Shown piece by piece: positions 6,820-12,414 of a DNA stretch of 18,289 bases (within the stretch, counting starts at the first letter, position 1; each line of letters opens with the position of its first letter). The stretch lies in assembly GCA_035649435.1 (NCBI GenBank), contig DASRJO010000043.1, positions 1-18,289 of the forward strand. The letters are read 5' to 3'. Source of the stretch: DASRJW01 sp035649435. GTDB taxonomy: Bacteria; Krumholzibacteriota; Krumholzibacteriia; G020349025. The position numbers and the translations under genes are program-made. The notes below the pieces were generated by a model. The model did no database searches. It worked only from the letters and a program-made list of their open reading frames with translations, and had not been told where the DNA came from.

Positions 6820-6911
6820 CTCGAGCCGCAGCCGCGCGGGGGAGCAGCCGCCGCGGGGCACAGGGCCAAGACGTTTCGCGTGGAATGTTTCACGACAAGG
6901 GGAGAACGGAA

Positions 6912-7520
6912 ATGAGTCGAGTGATCAGAATTCTTGCACTCTCGGTTCTGGTGGGCATGATCGCGACTGCGGCCAGTGCGCAGACCGCGAATCAGCGCCT
7001 CCAGGGCATGACCGGCATCGGCTACTTCAATTCGTTCAACGACGCCCCCGCCATCATCGGCGTCCGGCATTGGCTGAACGAGGGCATGGCCGTCGACTTC
7101 GGCGTCGGCCTCGGTTACGAGAACAACCAGTTCGATACGGGCAGCACCGCATCGACCAGTCTGTTCGACTTCGCCTTCGACGTCGGTCTGCCGATCGCGT
7201 TCCATGGTGAAGAGAACATGATCGTGTACTTCCGTCCCGGCGTCACGGTCGGCGGCATCCAAGACTTCGATGCTTCGACCCCCGCCCTCGATGACAAGGG
7301 TTACGACATCGCCATCCGTGGCGAAGTGGCGGTCGGCGGCGAGTTCTTCTTGAGCCAGTTCGGCTGGCCGAACCTGAGCTTCTCCGGTCAGATCGGCCTC
7401 GGCATCGACGTCATCACGCCGATGGAAGAAGGCGCCGACACCACCGTCAGCTTCAACACCGAAGTCCGCGACGTGAGCGTCACGGAGTCCGGCAACCTGG
7501 GCTTCCATATCTATTTCTAG
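6912..7520 (+). CDS. small outer-membrane beta-barrel protein
   Basis: The 202-residue product has a clear signal peptide: basic MSRVIR, a hydrophobic core, then cleavage expected after ASA (residue 23). The mature protein is a series of amphipathic strands with alternating polar and apolar residues (GIGYFNSF, VDFGVGLGYE, LFDFAFDVGLPIAF, IVYFRPGVTVGG). It ends in a strand with terminal Phe (LGFHIYF), the usual BAM recognition signal. The size suits an eight-stranded barrel of the OmpA-transmembrane/OmpW/OprF type, but I recognise no specific family. ATG 6912 has the excellent site AAGGGGAG (6897-6904) seven bases upstream, suggesting high expression. It appears to be monocistronic, with a strong terminator 39 bases after the stop. 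Confidence 0.82.
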   Translation: MSRVIRILALSVLVGMIATAASAQTANQRLQGMTGIGYFNSFNDAPAIIGVRHWLNEGMAVDFGVGLGYENNQFDTGSTASTSLFDFAFDVGLPIAFHGEENMIVYFRPGVTVGGIQDFDASTPALDDKGYDIAIRGEVAVGGEFFLSQFGWPNLSFSGQIGLGIDVITPMEEGADTTVSFNTEVRDVSVTESGNLGFHIYF

Positions 7521-7558
7521 TCCAGGAACCGCGATGCAATGCGTCGCCGCGTGAGCTC

Positions 7559-7591
7559 GGGCCTCTCCACGTTGGAGGGGCCCTTTGCTTT
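7559..7591 (+). terminator. intrinsic terminator after the barrel gene
   Basis: GGGCCTCTCCA (7559-7569) pairs with TGGAGGGGCCC (7573-7583), eleven pairs with one T-G wobble, around the loop CGT. TTTGCTTT (7584-7591) follows directly. It is the best rho-independent terminator in the window and separates the barrel gene from the next promoter. Confidence 0.87.
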
Positions 7592-7648
7592 CCGCCGCCA
7601 AACGACGCAGGACGCACGCTGCGTGGGCCCCTTTTGAGCCGTGCGGCA

Positions 7649-7678
7649 TTGACCGCCGCTGCGAGCCGTCCGTATAGT
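7649..7678 (+). promoter_or_regulatory. sigma70-type promoter for the BFN-gene operon
   Basis: TTGACC (7649-7654) and TATAGT (7673-7678) each match consensus at five of six positions, with an 18-base spacer. Transcription would start near 7685, giving a leader of about 45 bases before GTG 7730. The upstream terminator and the downstream ribosome binding site support it. Confidence 0.8.
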
Positions 7679-7729
7679 GGAAGGGTCGCGGGATTCTGCG
7701 GCCCGACAGCCAGCAAGGGGAGTGGCGCC

Positions 7730-8227
7730 GTGGTTCGCGTTCAGGTGGCCAGCCTCGCCATGGATCAAACGACGCACAACCCCGTGGTGCTGCTCGAGGC
7801 TCCGGACGAGAAAGAGGCGGGCGTGCTGCCGATCTGGATCGGCAGCCCGGAGGCGACCGCCATCGCCAGCCAGCTGTACGGCCAGACTTTCGAACGCCCC
7901 CTGACGCACGATCTGTTGCGCATCGTCATCGAGGGATTGGATGCGCGCGTCAACAAGGTCCTCATCACCGAGCTGCGCGGCAACACCTTCTTCGCCAAGA
8001 TCTACATTGCTCGCGGTGAGGACATTTTCGTCATCGATGCGCGGCCGAGCGATTCAATCGCGTTGGCGTTGCGCACGCGCGCGCCCATCTATGTCGAGCC
8101 CGAGCTTTTTCGCCGCAACAGCCGGCCGCTCAACCTCGGCAAGCCGGAGGCGGACCCTGATCCCGATGACGACCCGCTCAAGAAGTACCTCGACGACCCG
8201 GATGCGCCCGGCGGGTTCAATCTCTGA
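7730..8227 (+). CDS. bifunctional nuclease (BFN/DUF151) domain protein
   Basis: The 165-residue product matches the BFN/DUF151 family, whose plant members cut RNA and DNA; the bacterial role is poorly known. It shows the family pattern: VRVQVASLAMDQTTHNPVVLL at the N-terminus, VLPIWIGSPEATAIA, the ERPLTHDLLRIVIEGL helix, TFFAKIYI and the signature RPSDSIALALR. The tail is acidic (PDPDDD) and ends with a short DPLKKYLDD segment. The start is GTG 7730, with AAGGGGAG (7715-7722) seven bases upstream and the family N-terminus beginning there. The frame is open further upstream, but that part overlaps the promoter. It is first in a run with the carbonic anhydrase gene 40 bases later. Confidence 0.9.
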   Translation: MVRVQVASLAMDQTTHNPVVLLEAPDEKEAGVLPIWIGSPEATAIASQLYGQTFERPLTHDLLRIVIEGLDARVNKVLITELRGNTFFAKIYIARGEDIFVIDARPSDSIALALRTRAPIYVEPELFRRNSRPLNLGKPEADPDPDDDPLKKYLDDPDAPGGFNL

Positions 8228-8267
8228 CCCCTGAACCGCGCGCGGCGCGGGCAATCCATGGAGCCCC

Positions 8268-8795
8268 ATGCTCTACCGCTACGGTGATGCCGAACCGCGT
8301 CTGGGACGGGAAGTCTTCGTCGCCCCCTCGGCAGCGGTGATCGGCGACGTGCAGCTCGGCGATCAAGCCAGCATCTGGTTCGGGACGGTGCTGCGCGGCG
8401 ATGTCGGGCGCATCATGGTCGGCGACCGCACCAACATTCAAGATCTGTCCATGGTGCACGTCACCGAGGGTGCGCGCGGGACGACGATCGGCAACGACGT
8501 CGTCATCGGGCATCGGGCGCTGGTGCACGAGTGTTGGATCGACGACTTCGCCCTCATCGGCATGGGCTCTGTCATCCTCGATGGCGCGCGCATCGGCCGC
8601 GGCGCCATCGTCGCCGCCGGCGCGGTGGTGCGCGAGAAACAGGAAGTGCCCGCATTCGCCTTGGTCGCCGGTGTGCCGGCGGAGGTGCGCAAGATCTTGC
8701 CGGAGGCGAGTCTGGAAGCACGCAGGGAGCATGCTCGGCACTACGTCGAGCTGGCGCGTCGCTACCTGCGTGGCGAATTCGCGGCGGTCCCCTGA
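8268..8795 (+). CDS. gamma-class carbonic anhydrase-like left-handed beta-helix protein
   Basis: The 175-residue product is a hexapeptide-repeat protein of the gamma carbonic anhydrase / YrdA / PaaY group. Repeats run from about residue 19 to 145 (for example VIGDVQLGDQASIWFG). The three metal ligands can be placed: His64 in MVHVTEG, and His82 and His87 in IGHRALVHEC. The LRGD (42-45) and NIQD (56-59) motifs are intact, and a C-terminal helix with ARHYVELARRYL closes the protein. Members catalyse CO2 hydration or have unknown activity, so the enzymatic call is by family only. The start is ATG 8268 with GGAG four bases before; an ATG at 8258 is out of frame. It lies in the operon between the BFN gene and a lipoprotein gene. 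Confidence 0.9.
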   Translation: MLYRYGDAEPRLGREVFVAPSAAVIGDVQLGDQASIWFGTVLRGDVGRIMVGDRTNIQDLSMVHVTEGARGTTIGNDVVIGHRALVHECWIDDFALIGMGSVILDGARIGRGAIVAAGAVVREKQEVPAFALVAGVPAEVRKILPEASLEARREHARHYVELARRYLRGEFAAVP

Positions 8796-8860
8796 ACCCA
8801 AGCTGGCCCGGCTCATGCCTCCCTCGCCTCGAGGGTCCGCGTCCGGCGAGTGAGGCACGC

Positions 8861-10078
8861 ATGTCCCGGCAAATCGCCATCCGCATCTGCATGACAGCCT
8901 TGATCCTAGCCGGATGCCAGACGCTGCGCCGCGGCTCCGGGCGGGATCGCGACCCGAATGCCGGCAGGCAAACGGCAACGCAGACCACTGCCCCACACGC
9001 CCCCGAGTCGCTCGCCACCACTCGTCCAGCGGCCGAGGACAAGGCCCCCGAGCCGGCGAGATCCGCATCGCAGCCACCGCGCCTCGGTGTGCTCGCACCA
9101 TTCAGTGGGGCGATCGCCAATCACGCCCGCAGCTATTTGGACGGTGTGCAGCTGGCGCTCGAGTCGGTGGCCAGTGGCGACTCGACCCGCGACCTCGCGA
9201 TCGTGCCTGCCGACGACAAGGGCGAGCCGGCCGGAGCCCTGCTCGCGGTGCGGCGGCTCGACGAGGTGGAGCATGTGACCTGCCTCGTCGGCGGTTTCCA
9301 GACCAGCGCCACGTGGGTGGCTGCGGTGGAGGCCAATTGTCGCCAGCTGCCATTCGTGGTCAATGTCGTGCAGGACGGCGAGCTGGCGCGCGTCGGTCCG
9401 TACGTGTTCCACGAGAGCGCGTTGCCCACGCTCGCGGCCCGTGCCGCGGCGGATCTAGTGACATTCGAGCTGCGGCTGTTCCGCGCCGCCATGCTGTTTC
9501 CGGAAGCGGGTGAGGGCCGACTCCTGGCCAGCGAGTTCTCGTCACGCGTCGCCGGTCTCGGCGGGAAGGTCGTGGCGTCGGAGTCCTTCCCTCCCGGCAC
9601 GACAGACTTCTCGCCCATCGTGCGGCGCTTGCTGGGAGCCGAGCCCGATGTGCTCTTCTTGCCCATCGAGCCGGAAACGATGCTCCTCGTTGCCCCTGCG
9701 CTCACGGTGCAAGGCACGGAAGCACAAGTGATCGGAACTCCAGCGTGGAACTCGAATCGATTCCTGTCCCAAGCGGCCGGCGATCTCGAGGGCGCTCTCG
9801 TGCCGGAAGTCGAAACGGCGGGCGCCGATCGCGCCGCCCTGGCGCAGTTCGAGCGCGCCTATCGCGCGCGCCATTCGAGCGCCCCATCGCGCTACGCGTC
9901 GGCGGGTTACTTGGCGGGGCGACGTGTCGTGGACGCGCTCGCGGCGCACCCCGGCGCCGACCGCCAAGCGCTGCAGTCCGAGCTCGCACGGCGCGCCGCC
10001 ACACGTGGCGCCAAGCCGGAGTCGTGTCGCTTCCTCGTGGTGCGACAGGGCGCGCTGCAGCCGTTCGCGCCCCAGTAA
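8861..10078 (+). CDS. periplasmic-binding-protein-fold lipoprotein (LivK / PBP-activator type)
   Basis: The 405-residue product is a lipoprotein. The signal peptide ends in a perfect lipobox, LAGC, with Cys19 as the lipidation site. A Pro/Thr/Ala-rich linker (about 20-72) leads to a type I periplasmic-binding fold (Peripla_BP_6) that begins RLGVLAPFSGAIANHARSYL and continues with LVGGFQTSATW, VFHESALPTL, FPPGTTDFSPIVRRLL and ASAGYLAGRRVVDAL. Such proteins are either amino-acid ABC transporter receptors or LpoA-like activators of penicillin-binding proteins. No permease or ATPase gene is nearby, so the second reading or an orphan sensor is at least as likely. ATG 8861 has GAGG (8852-8855) upstream. 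It is 65 bases after the carbonic anhydrase gene and is the last gene of that run. Confidence 0.83.
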   Translation: MSRQIAIRICMTALILAGCQTLRRGSGRDRDPNAGRQTATQTTAPHAPESLATTRPAAEDKAPEPARSASQPPRLGVLAPFSGAIANHARSYLDGVQLALESVASGDSTRDLAIVPADDKGEPAGALLAVRRLDEVEHVTCLVGGFQTSATWVAAVEANCRQLPFVVNVVQDGELARVGPYVFHESALPTLAARAAADLVTFELRLFRAAMLFPEAGEGRLLASEFSSRVAGLGGKVVASESFPPGTTDFSPIVRRLLGAEPDVLFLPIEPETMLLVAPALTVQGTEAQVIGTPAWNSNRFLSQAAGDLEGALVPEVETAGADRAALAQFERAYRARHSSAPSRYASAGYLAGRRVVDALAAHPGADRQALQSELARRAATRGAKPESCRFLVVRQGALQPFAPQ

Positions 10079-10127
10079 TCGAGGGCTGCATTTCCTTGTA
10101 TTGCAGACCCGCCTGAGGCATGCCTCA
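10056..10127 (+). repeat. inverted repeats in the convergent gap, weak terminators
   Basis: TGCAGCC (10056-10062) is complementary to GGCTGCA (10084-10090), with a 21-base loop, and TTTCCTTGTATT follows. It could weakly end the lipoprotein transcript. Separately, TGAGGCATGCCTCA (10114-10127) is a perfect 14-base palindrome that includes the stop codon of the minus-strand TonB-like gene. Neither is a textbook terminator. Confidence 0.35.
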
Positions 10128-10850
10128 CGGCACGGCCTCGCCGAGATCGAAGATGAACTCGTACTCCAGCCATTGCCCTTCGGGCGGGACGTCGGCGCAC
10201 AACCACACCGGTTTCCATTGACGAATCGCTTCCAGTGCCGCGAACTCGAAGGCAGAGGGCGATTCGCCCGCCGGCAAGGTCGATCCGTTGCGCATATGCT
10301 CGCCCTGAATCGTGCCCGCGAGCGTCACCTGGAAAGCCATGAGGACACGGCCTTCGACTCGACGGCTGCGTTCGTACTCCGGGTAATCGGGTTTCACGGC
10401 TTCGTGAACGACGAGACATTCGGAGAAGGAAATCGATTGGTGCGTGGGGCGTACGGGCTCGAACAATGCGATGTCGTCCGTCGGCACCGCGGGCGGCACC
10501 ACGTCTTGCGGGGTCTCTTCTTGTGAGCGGGTCGGGATCGCGTCGGGCCCCGGATCGGGCTCGAGCTTGTGCCGCACGTGGTACTCAGGTGCTTGTCGAC
10601 GGCCTTCACGCCGTCGCTGGCTGAAGTACGACTGGATGCTGTTGGCCTCGATGATCTCGAGCTCGGTCAATGGTCGCGTTGGCCCGCGATAGCCGAGAGT
10701 GAACTTGGTTTGCGGCGTGTCGAAGGTGTTGGAGTCGAAGCATCCACCGACGGCAACCAGCAGGAGGTGCACGGCGAACGAGAACAAGAGACCGGCGGAG
10801 AGCGCCGTCCGGTACTCGGCCTGCCGGCGCCGGGTGCGATCGGACTCCAT
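10125..10850 (-). CDS. TonB-family energy-transducing protein
   Basis: The 241-residue product has the TonB layout. A basic N-terminus precedes one membrane segment (about 17-36), which contains SFAVH, matching the SxxxH motif TonB uses to contact ExbB-ExbD. A periplasmic linker follows (about 40-145) that is less Pro-rich than in E. coli TonB. The C-terminal TonB domain (about 150-238) has KPDYPEYERSRRVEGRV, a VTLAGTIQG hairpin and FEFAALEAIRQWKPVW. Such proteins carry proton-motive force to outer-membrane transporters, or serve gliding or export systems. No exbB, exbD or TonB-dependent receptor is in the window, so its partner is unknown. It is the only minus-strand gene, convergent with the lipoprotein gene and divergent from selA. 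The ATG complement is at 10848-10850; a G-rich but poor ribosome binding site precedes it. Confidence 0.87.
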   Translation of the reverse strand: MESDRTRRRQAEYRTALSAGLLFSFAVHLLLVAVGGCFDSNTFDTPQTKFTLGYRGPTRPLTELEIIEANSIQSYFSQRRREGRRQAPEYHVRHKLEPDPGPDAIPTRSQEETPQDVVPPAVPTDDIALFEPVRPTHQSISFSECLVVHEAVKPDYPEYERSRRVEGRVLMAFQVTLAGTIQGEHMRNGSTLPAGESPSAFEFAALEAIRQWKPVWLCADVPPEGQWLEYEFIFDLGEAVP

Positions 10851-10884
10851 GGCCCCCCACTGGCTCCGCGCTCCATTCCCGCCG

Positions 10885-10914
10885 AGTATAAGAACGGGCG
10901 CCGAGAAGCGTCAA
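10885..10914 (-). promoter_or_regulatory. sigma70-type promoter for the TonB-like gene
   Basis: On the minus strand, TTGACG (complement of 10909-10914) and TATACT (complement of 10885-10890) each match consensus at five of six positions, with an 18-base spacer. Transcription would start near 10878, about 28 bases before the start codon. It is back-to-back with the selA promoter, only 17 bases away. Confidence 0.8.
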
Positions 10915-10931
10915 ACATACGGGCATCGCAG

Positions 10932-10960
10932 CCGACACGCCTGGTTCCGGGTGCTATGCT
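10932..10960 (+). promoter_or_regulatory. extended -10 promoter for selA
   Basis: CCGACA (10932-10937) keeps the GACA half of the -35 consensus. It is followed after 17 bases by TATGCT (10955-10960), preceded by TG at 10952-10953 to form an extended -10 element. Transcription would start near 10967, about 38 bases before the selA start. The divergent promoter to its left makes this a compact bidirectional control region. Confidence 0.7.
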
Positions 10961-11004
10961 ACGAGGTCGGTGCTTCCGGGACACGGATCTTGATGAGGGA
11001 GAGC

Positions 11005-12414
11005 ATGCCAGCGCCAGAATCCTATCGCCACCTGCCCCAGGTGGAGCGCGTGCTGCAGGATGCGAGCCTGCGCGAGACGCTCGAACGCTACCCACGCGAC
11101 CTCGTGGTCGCCGTGGTCCAGGACGAGGTCGACGCGTTGCGCCAGCGGCTCGGGAATGGCGGCGAGCACCTGCCGCGGAGCCGCGAGGAAGCGCTCGCGT
11201 GGGTGGGACAGGCAGTCCAGGTGCGCCTCGACCGTCTGGGGCGTCCATCGCTGCGGCCGGTGATCAATGCCACCGGCGTGATCTTGCACACCAACTTGGG
11301 ACGCGCGGTTCTCGGACAAGCCGCGATTCGCGCCGTCGTCGAGGCAGCGAGTCGTTACGTCAACCTGGAGTACGATCTCGACTCGGGCGAACGCTCGAGC
11401 CGCCAAGTCCACCTCGAAGAACTCGTTTGTCGTCTCACCGGAAGCGAGGCGAGCTTCGTCGTCAACAACAACGCCGCCGCGTTGTTGCTCGCCGTCGACA
11501 CGCTCGGACAAGCCGGCGTCGTGGTGTCACGGGGCGAGCAGGTGGAGATCGGCGACAGCTTCCGTCTGCCGGAGATCCTGAGCAAGAGCGGCGTCCCGAT
11601 TCACGAGATCGGGACGACGAATCGCACCACGCCCCAGGACTACGAGGCGGCGGCGCAGGTGCCAGGGTGCGTGTTGCTCAAGGTTCATCGCAGCAACTTC
11701 ACGGTGCATGGTTTCACGCGCGAAGCGAGCGTGGCCGAGCTCGCGGCCGTCGCCGCACGCCGGAATGCGACCCTGGTCTACGACCTCGGCAGCGGCTGCC
11801 TCGAGTCGTTGGCGGAGCATGGGCTGGCCGGCGAACCCGATGCGCGCAGCGCGCTGCGTGACGGGGCGCACGTGGTGACCATGAGCGGCGACAAGCTCCT
11901 TGGGGGTCCGCAAGCGGGGGTGGTGGCCGGCGCCGCCGCGGCGGTGGCGGCGATGCGGCGCAATCCGTTGGCGCGTGCGCTGCGCATCGACAAGTTAACA
12001 CTTGCAGCACTCCAGGCGACTCTGCTCTCATACGCGCACGATGGCGCGCATGACGTGCCGACAAGACGCCTCATCCTGAGCGCGCCCGAAGAGATTCGAG
12101 CCCGGGCCGAGCGGTTGTTCGATGCATTGCAGGGCTGTGCGGGGGCAGAGCTCGAATTGGTGGCGGGACAGGCGTCGGTCGGCGGTGGTTCGTTCGCGGA
12201 TTTGGAACTCCCGTCCTTCGAGGTGCGGCTCAGCCCGCGCCGGCAGCGCGCCACCGAGCTTCTAGCACGACTTCGCCGTGGAACCCCGGCCGTCGTGGCA
12301 CGCATCAAGGACGATTGCGTCGGCTTGGATGTGCGCTGCGTCGCGGATGATGAGGTGGAGCCGCTGATTCGGGCGGTACAGGTCGCCCTCGCGGCGGGTG
12401 GAGGGGAAGAATGA
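11005..12414 (+). CDS. selA: L-seryl-tRNA(Sec) selenium transferase
   Basis: The 469-residue product is a full-length SelA, the PLP enzyme that converts seryl-tRNA(Sec) to selenocysteyl-tRNA(Sec) with selenophosphate. Family features are the N-terminal tRNA-binding helices (LPQVERVLQD, PRDLVVAVVQDEV), RPVINATGVILHTNLGRA (84-101), EYDLDSGERSSR, the VVNNNAAALLL segment, LKVHRSNF, and the PLP site VTMSGDKLLGGPQAG with Lys297. ATG 11005 is chosen for AGGGAG just upstream and the family N-terminus; an in-frame ATG at 10993 overlaps that site. No selB, selD, tRNA-Sec or obvious selenoprotein lies in the window, so the organism must encode them elsewhere. The stop overlaps the next start codon by four bases (ATGA), which points to translational coupling. 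Confidence 0.95.
   Translation: MPAPESYRHLPQVERVLQDASLRETLERYPRDLVVAVVQDEVDALRQRLGNGGEHLPRSREEALAWVGQAVQVRLDRLGRPSLRPVINATGVILHTNLGRAVLGQAAIRAVVEAASRYVNLEYDLDSGERSSRQVHLEELVCRLTGSEASFVVNNNAAALLLAVDTLGQAGVVVSRGEQVEIGDSFRLPEILSKSGVPIHEIGTTNRTTPQDYEAAAQVPGCVLLKVHRSNFTVHGFTREASVAELAAVAARRNATLVYDLGSGCLESLAEHGLAGEPDARSALRDGAHVVTMSGDKLLGGPQAGVVAGAAAAVAAMRRNPLARALRIDKLTLAALQATLLSYAHDGAHDVPTRRLILSAPEEIRARAERLFDALQGCAGAELELVAGQASVGGGSFADLELPSFEVRLSPRRQRATELLARLRRGTPAVVARIKDDCVGLDVRCVADDEVEPLIRAVQVALAAGGGEE

Larger units (their letters stand above)
6453..6911 (+). other. 459-base non-coding stretch with multiple inverted repeats
   Basis: No convincing gene is present on either strand. The open frames here have no ribosome binding site, no family resemblance and a composition expected from GC-rich DNA. 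Visible structure includes GGCC-AAT-GGCC (6459-6469), AGCGGTG/CACCGCT (6472-6495), a ten-base-pair hairpin at 6545-6569, GCGCGCC/GGCGCGC (6586-6606), nested palindromes at 6755-6778 and a bulged hairpin at 6792-6819. A TTGACG at 6652-6657 could be a -35 element, but no good -10 follows it. The stretch probably holds the end of the upstream operon and the promoter and leader of the barrel gene. Confidence 0.6.

Noticed and set aside
6886..6901. parS-like sequence TGTTTCACG just before the barrel gene
   Set aside because: Only the left half matches the parS palindrome; the right half (ACAAGGG) does not complete it, and no parAB genes are nearby.
4104..7649. Very long open minus-strand frame (1181 codons) opposite manC, the PPIase gene and the barrel gene
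   Set aside because: It lies antisense to genes with clear family motifs, has no recognisable domain or ribosome binding site, and is the kind of shadow frame that GC-rich codon use creates.
8258..8270. Earlier ATG (8258) for the carbonic anhydrase gene
   Set aside because: It is out of frame with the coding sequence and contains the GGAG ribosome binding site itself.
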